A stretch of 64,000 nucleotides of DNA from Cerina litoralis (GCA_022008415.1 JAIRBC010000010.1:62001-126000), one strand, 5' to 3'. Counted from the first letter of the stretch, positions 34,811-43,331 are shown. Made by a program: numbers and translations. The notes: generated from the sequence alone by a model not told the origin.

Positions 34811-36220
34811 ATGGAACACAAAACATACAATTTTGGGCTAATAGGGCTAGGCGTCATGGGGAGAAACTTTATTCTAAACGTGGCCGACAATGGTTTTTCC
34901 GCCTTTGGCCACGATCTGGATACAGAAAAGGTAAATGCACTGAAAGAGGAAGGGAGGCATACCGGGCGGGTCGATGCCTCTAATGATGTTCACGCCTTTG
35001 TAAATGCCCTTTGCAAACCTAGAAAGATTATGCTTTTGGTACCCGCAGGTAAAATCGTGGACAGTGTTATTGAAGAATTGGTTCCCATTTTGGACAAAGG
35101 AGACTTGATCATAGACGGAGGCAACTCCTTCTTTACGGATACCGACAGACGCGAGGCTTATCTAAAAACCAAGGGGATCCATTTCTTTGGGGCGGGGGTT
35201 TCAGGTGGTGCCGAAGGGGCCAGAAGAGGTCCAAGCATTATGCCCGGTGGAAACCGAGAAGCCTATAAGGAAGTAAAACCCATTTTTGAAGCCGTTGCGG
35301 CCAAATTCAAAGGGGAGCCATGCGTGGCTTATTTAGGACCCAAATCTGCGGGGAATTATGTAAAGATGGTCCATAACGGAATTGAATATGGATTGATGCA
35401 ACTTACTTCCGAAATTTATGACGTTCTTAAAAAAGCAGGGGATTTTGATAACAGCGAATTACACCAAACATTTAGGAAATGGAACGAAGGCAGGCTCCAG
35501 TCGTTCCTTGTGGAGATAACCTCGGAAATAGTTACCCGTAAGGATGATAAGGGAGAGGGATTTTTAGTTGATATGATTCTGGACAAGGCCAAACAAAAAG
35601 GTACCGGCAAATGGACCTCCCAAAACGCCATGGACCTGGGTATTCCCGTGCCCTCTATTGATATTGCGGTCAGTATGCGGGAAATTTCTGCCCTAAAAGA
35701 GGAACGCGTAATGGCCGATATGCTTTATTCCAGACAAATACCAGAGCCATTGGAGAAGAAAAAACTGGAGAAAATAACCGAAGAGGCACTCTATTTTTCC
35801 TTTATTGTCACCTATGCCCAAGGCCTTCATCAATTGGCCGATGCTTCCCGGGAATACGGGTATGAACTAGACTTAACCGTCATTGCCAAAATCTGGAGGG
35901 CAGGCTGTATCATTAGGGCGGCTCTTTTGGAGGACATCGCACAAGCTTACCAAAACGATGCGCAACTACACAATCTTTTGTTGGCGCCTGTTTTTGTGGA
36001 AAAAATAAACGCTACCGTAGATTCTGCAAGGGAGCTGGTGGCCTATGCAGCAAAAAGTGGTATCCCCGTTCCCGGTCTGGCGGCATCATTGACCTATTTT
36101 GATGCCTATACTTCCGGTAATTTACCTTTGAACTTAATTCAGGCCCAACGCGATTATTTTGGATCCCACACCTATGAACGAACCGATTTGAAAGGGATTT
36201 TCCATACGGAATGGGATTAG
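34811..36220 (+). CDS. gnd: 6-phosphogluconate dehydrogenase, decarboxylating
   Basis: Oxidatively decarboxylates 6-phosphogluconate to ribulose-5-phosphate with NADP. From the ATG at 34811 it has 469 residues, the normal size. The nucleotide motif GLIGLGVMGRNF is near the N-terminus, the substrate segment GAGVSGGAEGARRGPSIMPG follows, and MVHNGIEYGLMQL carries catalytic residues. The C-terminus LIQAQRDYFGSHTYERTD is typical. It is the third step of the pathway whose first two enzymes are encoded divergently next to it. Confidence 0.98.
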   Translation: MEHKTYNFGLIGLGVMGRNFILNVADNGFSAFGHDLDTEKVNALKEEGRHTGRVDASNDVHAFVNALCKPRKIMLLVPAGKIVDSVIEELVPILDKGDLIIDGGNSFFTDTDRREAYLKTKGIHFFGAGVSGGAEGARRGPSIMPGGNREAYKEVKPIFEAVAAKFKGEPCVAYLGPKSAGNYVKMVHNGIEYGLMQLTSEIYDVLKKAGDFDNSELHQTFRKWNEGRLQSFLVEITSEIVTRKDDKGEGFLVDMILDKAKQKGTGKWTSQNAMDLGIPVPSIDIAVSMREISALKEERVMADMLYSRQIPEPLEKKKLEKITEEALYFSFIVTYAQGLHQLADASREYGYELDLTVIAKIWRAGCIIRAALLEDIAQAYQNDAQLHNLLLAPVFVEKINATVDSARELVAYAAKSGIPVPGLAASLTYFDAYTSGNLPLNLIQAQRDYFGSHTYERTDLKGIFHTEWD

Positions 36221-36456
36221 TAATCGGTCTATCCTCGGGTTGTGGGGAATTGCGTAATTTAAGAGGCTAGGACATTCAGTTCAAAGACTTAAGGTTGAAG
36301 GACAAAAGACAACAAATTATTATTTCCAATTTTAAATAGTCAACAGTCACGTGTGATCGTGATGTTTGTAAAGGGGTTGACCCTAATCTTTCGTTCCTGC
36401 CCGAAATTTGTGCGGACAGATTTTGGTCCTCAGTCGCAAAATAACATCTGAATACT

Positions 36457-36780
36457 ATGGAAAACATTGAAAAAGGAAAAAACACGGCCCTTATTGCCTA
36501 TATGACAATAATTGGTAGTATTATCGCAATGAGCATGAACAGGGTGCCAAAAAATGAATTTGCCAGGTTCCATACCCGCCAGGCTTTTGGTATACACTTG
36601 GCCTTTCATGCCTTTGCCATTCTCCTCACCGTGGCCTTCAATAAATATGCTTGGTACGGACTATATGTGTTTTATTTGGTCCTCTGGGGCTACGGATTTA
36701 TTGGAGCTTTGAACTACAAAAAGCAATTAATCCCAGTTCTGGGGGCCTATTTTCAGAAATGGTTTACATTTATCGATTAG
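36457..36780 (+). CDS. Small multi-span membrane protein (DUF4870-like)
   Basis: A 107-residue protein with three to four membrane helices. The segment FARFHTRQAFGIHLAFHAFA matches the DUF4870/Tic20-like pattern of a polar, Arg/Gln-containing stretch leading into a helix. Function is unknown. Its last 11 bases overlap the 3' end of the convergent VOC gene. Confidence 0.78.
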   Translation: MENIEKGKNTALIAYMTIIGSIIAMSMNRVPKNEFARFHTRQAFGIHLAFHAFAILLTVAFNKYAWYGLYVFYLVLWGYGFIGALNYKKQLIPVLGAYFQKWFTFID

Positions 36781-37849
36781 GGATATTAAATTCGCCCTTT
36801 ACCCTATGTACCTGCATTGCCTTTACGATCCATTTTGGTAAAGGCTTGTGGGGATTCCTTTTTTTAAGGTTGATGTAAATTCCCAGTTTTTTAAGGATAG
36901 GGACCTTATGCGTCTCCACAAATTCTATCAACATCCCATCCGGATCTTCCACATAACTAAAGTGCCCGGCGGCCTCACCCATATCAAAACTGTCGGAGCT
37001 GTCCACGGTAAAAGGATGACCTAAGGCCTTACACTCCTCCCGCAGGTAATCCATACCACTGATATCAAAACACAAATGGATATAACCAAGATCCCCCCAC
37101 AATCGTTTTTCAAAGATCTTATTGGGTTTCCTGTCCAATACCTGTACAAGTTCCATTTCCGACGGTCCCAAAAGTTCGCCAAATCCGCCAATAGGCCTTG
37201 GTGAATGACGTAGTAAAACCCGCCGAAAGGAATGATCGCCACCGGGCAATCCCCTAAAATCCTGAAATATCCCCGTCTTATCATAGATTACCTGATCGTA
37301 ACCCAACAGCTCTTTATAAAACCTTATGGAGGCCTCCATGTCGGATACTCCGATCATTGCCCCCATAACGCCTCCCGAACCGTTTTTTCCAGGACTAAAT
37401 AAATAATCGTCTTCCACGATCTGTATGTGGTTGTTCCATGGGTCGGTCAAAAAGAAATGGGACTTTCCCTCTCCCAATGTTGCCACGTCCGACAGAAACG
37501 AAGCTTGGGCCGATGCCAGTTTCGAATGAATTTGAGGTATTGCGGGAGACCGCAACTTCATTAGGTTGACACCCAAATCTCCTACCGATATTTCGTTTAT
37601 CGGTGGTTGGGGTATTCGGTCCGTATATTGCCATATTTCCAATCCGCCGCCACCGATCATGTTTAGGGCCAACAACGCCAATCTTTCCCTGGGCAGGCCA
37701 TCGGTGTAGGGCAACATTAGGGCGGCTGTGGATTCGTCCTCAAAAACGAGGATATCGAACCCAAGGGTCTTGTAGTACCAGTTAAAAACTTCCCGGGCAT
37801 TGGCCACCCCTATCCCCATTTGCTGTATGCCGTTGATCGTTGTCTTCAT
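36770..37849 (-). CDS. VOC-superfamily (glyoxalase/dioxygenase fold) protein with two domains
   Basis: A 359-residue protein with tandem VOC modules: about residues 5-140 (QMGIGVANAREVFNWYYKTLGF, ending HFFLTDPWNNHIQIVED) and about 155-320 (AMIGVSDMEASIRFYKELLG, ending SYVEDPDGMLIEFVET). Metal-ligand-type His and Glu residues are present in the second module (GYIHLCFDIS, LIEFVE). The fold covers glyoxalases, dioxygenases and resistance proteins; substrate is unknown. Its stop codon lies inside the convergent small membrane protein gene. The glycosyltransferase gene is 15 bp upstream on the same strand. Confidence 0.88.
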   Translation of the reverse strand: MKTTINGIQQMGIGVANAREVFNWYYKTLGFDILVFEDESTAALMLPYTDGLPRERLALLALNMIGGGGLEIWQYTDRIPQPPINEISVGDLGVNLMKLRSPAIPQIHSKLASAQASFLSDVATLGEGKSHFFLTDPWNNHIQIVEDDYLFSPGKNGSGGVMGAMIGVSDMEASIRFYKELLGYDQVIYDKTGIFQDFRGLPGGDHSFRRVLLRHSPRPIGGFGELLGPSEMELVQVLDRKPNKIFEKRLWGDLGYIHLCFDISGMDYLREECKALGHPFTVDSSDSFDMGEAAGHFSYVEDPDGMLIEFVETHKVPILKKLGIYINLKKRNPHKPLPKWIVKAMQVHRVKGEFNIPNR

Positions 37850-37864
37850 TTAATCTGTTTATTG

Positions 37865-38572
37865 CTAATTAATTCGATTTGGGACATGAATTAATTTATC
37901 GTGCAAGTTCTTCAATTTCTCCGAAGAACAGCCAAATTTAAACAAAATGACCAACAATAGGTTGGAAAGGTTAACCCGAACATAGGAATTATTCTCATAC
38001 TTTCTGGCGGAGACGAGTAAATTATTTTTGATGATCTTATAGCGAACCCCATTCTTTTTCATCCTTCCGAAGAATTCAAAATCTTCCATGACCGACTGGT
38101 TTTCCTTAAACCCGCCTAATTTGTCGAACACCTTTCTCCTGATAAAAAGGCATTGATCTCCACCTCCCGTAAAAATGGTATCCAGACCGGTAAAAAAAGA
38201 ATTTATCTTTAAAAAGAAATTATCGGAATCGAACCGATATGAAAAAAATCCCGCTTCCTCCCCTGCTGTTAAGGCCCGTATAATATCTTCCATAAATGTC
38301 GAAGGCGGAATAACATCGGCATGGAGAAACACCAGAATATCTCCTTTGGCCCGGGCGGTCCCCTGGTTCATCTGGATGGCCCTCGATTTTTTATCGCATT
38401 CCAAAAAATGAACGTTGTCGCTCACCGGAATCATCTTAGAGTTATCTTTGTTCGTTGCAGATAGGGATATGATAATCTCAAACGGGTAACCCAGACACAC
38501 CTGCTCCAAATAGCCCAATAATTTGGTCAAGTTATGTCTTTCGTTATGAGCCGGTATAATAATACTTACCAT
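37865..38572 (-). CDS. Family 2 glycosyltransferase
   Basis: A 235-residue GT-A glycosyltransferase. From the ATG at 38572 it begins VSIIIPAHNERHNLTKLLGY, with the DXD-like region ILVFLHADVIPPS and an acceptor region FTGGGDQCLFIRRKVFDKLG followed by VMEDFEFFGRMKKNG. This resembles the TIGR04283 subgroup of short GT2 proteins. A TTG eight codons upstream was rejected. The gene is 15 bp from the VOC gene, suggesting cotranscription; the sugar and acceptor are unknown. Confidence 0.9.
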   Translation of the reverse strand: MVSIIIPAHNERHNLTKLLGYLEQVCLGYPFEIIISLSATNKDNSKMIPVSDNVHFLECDKKSRAIQMNQGTARAKGDILVFLHADVIPPSTFMEDIIRALTAGEEAGFFSYRFDSDNFFLKINSFFTGLDTIFTGGGDQCLFIRRKVFDKLGGFKENQSVMEDFEFFGRMKKNGVRYKIIKNNLLVSARKYENNSYVRVNLSNLLLVILFKFGCSSEKLKNLHDKLIHVPNRIN

Positions 38573-38719
38573 ATACAATGCAAAAATTGAACTCAATTTC
38601 CCATATTCCTCATTAAAATAATACGCACATATCTGGAAAGGAAATCAATAATTTCCGACTAATCACGGGAATTTATGAATAGAACAGGTTTTAATTTTGA
38701 AAAATAATCAAAAAAATCC

Positions 38720-39511
38720 ATGATGAAAGTAAGCATAATTGCAATAATTTTTTGCCTTTTAGCTCTGGGAGTATTTTTAAATAGGCCTTCCGCGGAGATT
38801 TCCAATGGTACCGAAACGGATTTCAACCGGCTTTCCGAACAATTTCTTAAAAACCTTGAGGACGGCAAGGATACCGAAGTCCTACAAAATAGACTGGCTA
38901 ACACAACAGTAGATTCACTTGCAAGCACCCTGACAACCGATACTCAAAAACTGGCCTTTTGGGTCAATATCTACAACGCCTATATACAGGTTATCCTAAC
39001 AAAAAACCCCGAATTGTATAAAGATAGAAGCTCCTTTTTTACCCGAGATCAAATCATCATCGCAGGGCAAAAAATTTCTTTTGCCACCATTGAGCACGGA
39101 ATAATAAGAAAGTCCCAATGGGACAAAGGTCTGGGCTATGTGCAAAATCCCTTTCCAGGGGATTTTGAGCGTAAATTAAGGGTCGACAAACGAAATTACC
39201 ACATTCATTTTGCACTGAACTGCGGTGCAAAGGATTGCCCGCCGGTTGCGATCTACAGCGCTGCCCGTTTGAAGGAACAGTTTAATAAAGGTACAGAGAG
39301 ATACTTAAAAACGACATCCAATTTCGATCCCAAATCCAACGAAGTCAAGGTAACCTCCCTATTTAGTTGGTTCCGCGGTGATTTTGGCGGGGAAAGCGGA
39401 ATAAAGGAAATCCTCAAAGAGTACAACATTGTCCCCAAAACTGCAGATCCCAAGCTTGTTTATAAAGATTATGATTGGACTTTAGATCTCCACAATTTTA
39501 TCGACCTATAA
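38720..39511 (+). CDS. DUF547-family secreted or membrane-anchored protein
   Basis: A 263-residue protein with an N-terminal hydrophobic segment (VSIIAIIFCLLALGVFL) and a DUF547 domain. Diagnostic segments are QKLAFWVNIYNAYIQVIL, the region FATIEHGIIRK and HFALNCGAKDCPPVAIYSAA, with a conserved Cys-Gly and CPP. The family has a papain-like look but its activity is not established. Two ATG codons stand in tandem at the start. Confidence 0.9.
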   Translation: MMKVSIIAIIFCLLALGVFLNRPSAEISNGTETDFNRLSEQFLKNLEDGKDTEVLQNRLANTTVDSLASTLTTDTQKLAFWVNIYNAYIQVILTKNPELYKDRSSFFTRDQIIIAGQKISFATIEHGIIRKSQWDKGLGYVQNPFPGDFERKLRVDKRNYHIHFALNCGAKDCPPVAIYSAARLKEQFNKGTERYLKTTSNFDPKSNEVKVTSLFSWFRGDFGGESGIKEILKEYNIVPKTADPKLVYKDYDWTLDLHNFIDL

Positions 39512-39956
39512 ATATGTCAATAGCCACGGTAACCCTTGAAGGCCAATGGGATAGGCTATTTCAAGGATTGCTTAAGTCGTTTGTGTGCCCTCCAAACCCG
39601 AAAGAACATTAGGACCATTACTATAAACCATACGAAAAAAAGCACATATTCCATAGCTTGCTTTCTTTAAGTTGAAGCGATTTAATTCTAATTATCGACA
39701 ATTTTTAAGGTACGATTTGGGACGTACTTAATAACAACAGCCTGCTCACGTAACAAAAATAATAAAATTGACGGTAATTTCCTACATTAAAGATAACAAA
39801 ATCCTAAAATACTGATTTACTGAAAATTGATTTGGAATTAGTTATCAGATCGATTAAACAATGTAATGGAGTTCAACAGGATTGCAATAAAATCACAAAT
39901 AATACTGAAGAATGTCCTAATATTTGTTTTATTTTGACATCTAATTTCCATGGAAA
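39512..39956. other. Intergenic region with one tiny possible gene
   Basis: This 445-bp AT-rich spacer lies between the DUF547 gene and the LETM1-related gene. Apart from the 32-codon reading frame on the minus strand (39556-39654) nothing else was recognised. The stretch near 39690-39950 is very AT-rich and probably holds the promoter of the downstream gene. Confidence 0.5.
39556..39654 (-). CDS. Possible 32-residue single-span membrane peptide
   Basis: The frame reads MEYVLFFVWFIVMVLMFFRV and then WRAHKRLKQSLK before TAG. The composition is that of a genuine small membrane protein: one hydrophobic helix followed by a basic cytoplasmic tail, matching the positive-inside rule. Its length is below usual gene-calling limits. 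It runs opposite to both neighbours. Comparative evidence is lacking, so this is a candidate only. Confidence 0.5.
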   Translation of the reverse strand: MEYVLFFVWFIVMVLMFFRVWRAHKRLKQSLK

Positions 39957-41141
39957 ATGAACCCCTCGGCAGCTGGTTGGATCGACAAATTTGGCTCACT
40001 TGTAAAAGAAGGCCCAGGTATTTTTACCAGTTTTGACGTGCTTTACGGTCGTCTAAAATCTTATGGGTTCATTTATGGCATCAATATATCGTCCCCGGAG
40101 TTCGTTAAATCGGAATACCAATTGTCCGAAGATGAAAATGCGAAGATCAATTTGTTGTCGGGGCTTTATTTTACCTATGAGCTAAAACACGGAAAGACAG
40201 ACTTCGATCAATTTCTAACCTGTATATTCCAGTTCTACCAAGAGTTGGAAGTCAGTAAAATATCGTTCCTGAACAAGATCCTTACAGGTAGCAAAACTTC
40301 TGCACAACTGGAAAAGCTCATTGATTCCCGGGTGTATTTAGAGGATAATATTATCAGCAAAACTTTTAATAGCATAATTACAAATTCGCTGTTGTTTATT
40401 GATGTCCTGACCTTTAAGAAATTTTTGGAAGGCAACACGTCCTGTAGGGATCATGCCAAGGACCTGGAATACATTACCATCAATCTCACCTACCATGCAC
40501 TCAATTCCAAAGAAAAGAATAAGAACGATGAGCGCTTGGCGCAAGTTTTTGCCTCTTCCTTAACTTTTATCAATAGTGAGCCGAGTATGTTCGACGGATC
40601 CTATCGTGAAAAAATGATAGGCCATTTTGGCCGTTATGAAAACCAGTATTTCATGGATGTGGCCTGCCTAACCGTTTGGGAGGATAAATCCCTGGAATAC
40701 AAGGAATCGGAGTTTATATATGGAATTGGAAAAGACCTTGGGCTGGAAAATGGCGTAATTGCCGATTCGTTGAAAGACGTCGCCAATTTTTTTGACATGA
40801 ACGCCTCCCGTGTTCCACACTTAAAGGATAACAATCTGGCGGTCCAGTTCTACGACAGTATGTCAAAAATAGTCAACAAATTAATCCTTAGAAATAGCAA
40901 GCGGCTACAGAAGGAATTATCCGAAAGCAAGGAATTGGTAACCTTGCTTTCTAAATCGACCGTCAGGGACCTTACCAAGACCGAAAAGAAAAAGGTGTAC
41001 AAACAATTGTTGGATATATGCAAAAGTGTCCCATCCCTGGCCATATTCCTTTTGCCGGGCGGAGCGGTACTGCTTCCCATTTTCGTTAAGTTGATACCAA
41101 AATTGTTGCCTTCCTCCTTTGATGAGAACCGGGTAGAGTAG
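39957..41141 (+). CDS. LETM1-related protein
   Basis: A 394-residue protein starting MNPSAAGWIDKFGSLVKE. The last 70 or so residues (TKTEKKKVYKQLLDICKSVP followed by SLAIFLLPGGAVLLPIFVKL) match the LETM1-type ribosome-binding/membrane motif. The long N-terminal part is helical and without recognisable catalytic residues. I recall flavobacterial relatives being described as LETM1-related biofilm-associated proteins. In mitochondria LETM1 concerns cation exchange; the bacterial role is not settled. An overlapping ATG at 39950 is in another frame and closes early. Confidence 0.85.
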   Translation: MNPSAAGWIDKFGSLVKEGPGIFTSFDVLYGRLKSYGFIYGINISSPEFVKSEYQLSEDENAKINLLSGLYFTYELKHGKTDFDQFLTCIFQFYQELEVSKISFLNKILTGSKTSAQLEKLIDSRVYLEDNIISKTFNSIITNSLLFIDVLTFKKFLEGNTSCRDHAKDLEYITINLTYHALNSKEKNKNDERLAQVFASSLTFINSEPSMFDGSYREKMIGHFGRYENQYFMDVACLTVWEDKSLEYKESEFIYGIGKDLGLENGVIADSLKDVANFFDMNASRVPHLKDNNLAVQFYDSMSKIVNKLILRNSKRLQKELSESKELVTLLSKSTVRDLTKTEKKKVYKQLLDICKSVPSLAIFLLPGGAVLLPIFVKLIPKLLPSSFDENRVE

Positions 41142-41279
41142 GCATTCCAAACTCAAACTCAAGTAGCAAGTTCTAATTCAAATAAAATTTACGGGTTTAA
41201 GGTTTAGTTTTGTCGGCCATCGACCAACAAGGACGCACTTAACTGAACCGTCTCATTTTTTATTTTAGCCACCAACCCA

Positions 41280-41981
41280 CTATCGATAACCCATGTAAAT
41301 GAGGCCTGTGACGATGGCCAGACCAAAACTGAGCAACGTCCCTATAAGGATATATTCCGTCAACTTACGACTATTTCCTTCCTTTAGGTCGTTGAAACGA
41401 AAGACCGACTTTGCGGTTATGAGCAGCCCTATGGCATCCCATCTGCCCAAGATTATAAAGACCAGGACAAACAAGCGTTCAATAATCCCTATGTATTTCC
41501 CCGCATTGGGGAGGGACTTGTGATCAAATTCTATCTGTGCAGACATGCCATCCAACAATTTCCCCATTATGATGGCCGAGGGGAAGCCCACAAATACAAT
41601 GGCGGTAACCAATCCCCAATCCAAAGTCTGAAACCAGCTTGCCGTTTGTTGCAATACCCCACCGTAATAGGAGCATGCGTAAAGCACCAAAACGTGTAGG
41701 AACTGATCGATAAAAAAAGGAATGCTCTTGATCTTAAACAACGGGGTTGTATACAGTTTTGCCAGATCGATAAAATAATGGGTCACAACAATAACCAAGA
41801 CCGTCCTCCAATAAGTTAAATCCCATAGCAAGAGCATCGTCACTAAAAAATGGACCAAGATATGGAGGTATAGGTATTTAGATTTTGCCTTGCGGGATTC
41901 CTTATGAACCACCCAACGCAGGGGCTGCAGCAAAAAGTCCCCGATAAGATGTGCCAAAAAAAGTTTGGTGAACAGAATCAT
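41280..41981 (-). CDS. DUF3307-family membrane protein
   Basis: A 233-residue membrane protein with five to six helices. The start FTKLFLAHLIGDFLLQPLRW followed by VVHKESRKAKSK fits DUF3307, and TVLVIVVTHYFIDLAKLY is a second conserved-looking segment. The start codon at 41981 shares one base with the stop of the SatD gene (TAATG), so translation is probably coupled. This SatD-DUF3307 pair is likely one functional unit, but its biochemical role is unknown. Confidence 0.87.
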   Translation of the reverse strand: MILFTKLFLAHLIGDFLLQPLRWVVHKESRKAKSKYLYLHILVHFLVTMLLLWDLTYWRTVLVIVVTHYFIDLAKLYTTPLFKIKSIPFFIDQFLHVLVLYACSYYGGVLQQTASWFQTLDWGLVTAIVFVGFPSAIIMGKLLDGMSAQIEFDHKSLPNAGKYIGIIERLFVLVFIILGRWDAIGLLITAKSVFRFNDLKEGNSRKLTEYILIGTLLSFGLAIVTGLIYMGYR

Positions 41982-42583
41982 TATGTTGTTTCGTTTTGTT
42001 CGCAATAATCCAAAAGCTCCATCACCAAGTCCAATCTTGCCCTTTTTTGACGTTGGCTAACAGCCGATTGTTGAATGTGGAGCTGTTCCGCTATTTCTTG
42101 TTGCGATGCCTCGGGACTTTCCAGTACCATGGCCACAATTTCAGCAGAAAAGGTACTCCAATCGTCCATAAAGTCCAATGCCAATTTAAGTATCAGGTTA
42201 AAGGTCCTATCCCTGCTTTTATCGCTGGAAGCCATTGCTAGGTTAATCTTTTGTTCTTTTAAAGTTTCAAAAGTTCTTCCAGAATATTGATATGCGGTTC
42301 CATTGGATTGGCTCACGTTTGTACCCTTAAATGTTTCGGTCCCCAATCCGATCGCTATCCTTACGTCCAAACCTTTTATGGATTTAATCAATGCTTTTAT
42401 ATGGATTGCCGTCCTTAGGGCCTTTTGGGGTTGGATTCTTAGTTGAAATTCATCCCCCCTGTATATTTCCCAATCGGTCGGGCTCTCCCCTACCGTGGCC
42501 AATTTTCTTTTTAACGGTTCCATCCATACCGAAACCTTTTGTTTGTCGGAATTAATTATGTCGCCTGTAATGATTGCTACCAT
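41981..42583 (-). CDS. SatD-family protein with C-terminal helix-turn-helix
   Basis: A 200-residue protein from the ATG at 42583. The N-terminal part starts MVAIITGDIINSDKQKVSVW and contains IYRGDEFQLRIQPQKALRTA and VRIAIGLGTE, as in SatD-family proteins named after a streptococcal acid-tolerance locus. The last 45 residues, including QQEIAEQLHIQQSAVSQRQK, are a clear helix-turn-helix, suggesting DNA binding. A tandem 28-bp repeat array covers its start codon and upstream region, a strong hint of autoregulation. Cotranscribed with the DUF3307 gene. A TTG start 14 codons upstream lies inside the repeats and was rejected. Confidence 0.87.
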   Translation of the reverse strand: MVAIITGDIINSDKQKVSVWMEPLKRKLATVGESPTDWEIYRGDEFQLRIQPQKALRTAIHIKALIKSIKGLDVRIAIGLGTETFKGTNVSQSNGTAYQYSGRTFETLKEQKINLAMASSDKSRDRTFNLILKLALDFMDDWSTFSAEIVAMVLESPEASQQEIAEQLHIQQSAVSQRQKRARLDLVMELLDYCEQNETT

Positions 42584-42713
42584 CGTTTTATAAGCTATAT
42601 CGCTAATATAAGCAAATATAAGCAAAAACGCTAATGTTATAAAATATAAGTTTATATGCTAATATTCCTAACTATAAGCAGAATAGCTAATCTTTGCAAT
42701 TACATGCTCTTTT
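42574..42713. promoter_or_regulatory. Tandem 28-bp repeat array, likely operator of the SatD operon
   Basis: GCTAAT occurs at 42602, 42630, 42658 and 42686, exactly every 28 bases. TATAAG (TATAAGC in three of four) occurs at 42589, 42617, 42645 and 42673, also every 28 bases. Each unit thus contains GCTAATA-N8-TATAAGC, an imperfect inverted repeat. The other bases of the units are poorly conserved, as expected for protein binding sites rather than duplication. The first TATAAGC lies just upstream of the SatD ATG (42583). The helix-turn-helix of SatD itself is the prime candidate for the binding protein. Confidence 0.7.
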
Positions 42714-42802
42714 CACCCACAAAATGATCACTTTTATTTTTAAATAGGACGTTAAGAGTAGTGAGACTTCCACCCTTCCCATATTCGGTGTGTTGTAACC
42801 AG

Positions 42803-42979
42803 GTATTAAGTTAAAGTTGAAATACCGTATAAGACAATCGTGGTCCCGACAGCAATTGGGATTGTTGCGTACCTAGTCCAAAAATCATTGCATAGCCATA
42901 GCTTTGGAATTCTTTTTTAACGACAGGATGCGGCAAAAGACGCATTGGATTATACGACACTTTTGGCTTAACTTAACAC
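42803..42979. mobile_element. 177-bp element with terminal inverted repeats (MITE-like)
   Basis: GTATTAAGTTA (42803-42813) and TAACTTAACAC (42969-42979) are terminal inverted repeats with one mismatch. The right end read in reverse matches the left end of the 72-bp element at 31153 over about 33 bases with two differences; the other ends also match (about 21 of 25). The interior holds no plausible gene and includes CCCGACAGCAATTGGGA. A non-autonomous element mobilised elsewhere, or a conserved regulatory or RNA unit, are both possible. Confidence 0.6.
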
Positions 42980-43101
42980 TCAATCCTATTCCCAAAAGTT
43001 GCATATCGTGCTGGTCTTTAATGAAAATGCTAATATATAAGGTTGTACCGACAATACAAAAAACTAAATTGCCCCAACTTCGTAATTAGGGGTCAAAATC
43101 G

Positions 43102-43109
43102 TAACTTTG
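43102..43109 (+). promoter_or_regulatory. Possible -7 promoter box (TAACTTTG) for uvrA
   Basis: TAACTTTG matches TAnnTTTG. If used, transcription would start near 43115 and give a leader of more than 200 bases before the uvrA ATG at 43332. No well-spaced -33 element was recognised. Confidence 0.4.
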
Positions 43110-43118
43110 CACCTTTGC

Positions 43119-43320
43119 AGTAAAAAATTCCATAAAACTGTAATTTTTTACTTTGCCCATCCCGGGGACCGTCCATAAAGGGTCGGTCCGGACCTCGCCC
43201 TGGCCCGCTCGAACAATTTCGGACAGGGGGCGGTAGATCGGAACAGCCAAGGCACAGCCCATCCGAACGCCAGCACTACAAAATAATTTTGTCGAGGCAC
43301 GACGGGGGCATCGGGAAATT
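43119..43320 (+). ncRNA. Candidate structured leader upstream of uvrA
   Basis: An 11-bp perfect hairpin is formed by AGTAAAAAATT (43119-43129) and AATTTTTTACT (43142-43152). It is followed by a block of about 160 bases that is much richer in G and C than the flanks, containing GGACCG (from 43167) paired with CGGTCC (to 43190) and further runs of G and C. Both strands could be read as protein for part of the way, but no frame has a plausible start and family. A cis-acting leader, an independent small RNA or a dispersed GC-rich repeat are the options. Not matched to any known RNA class. Confidence 0.35.
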
Positions 43321-43331
43321 TTTGGATTATA

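Noticed and set aside
42602..42713. Regularly spaced repeats as a possible CRISPR array
   Set aside because: Only 6-7 bases per half-site are conserved, units adjoin without spacers, and no cas gene is present; the pattern fits protein binding sites.
42904..43089. A 61-codon plus-strand frame before uvrA
   Set aside because: Begins at TTG inside the inverted-repeat element and has composition unlike a protein family.
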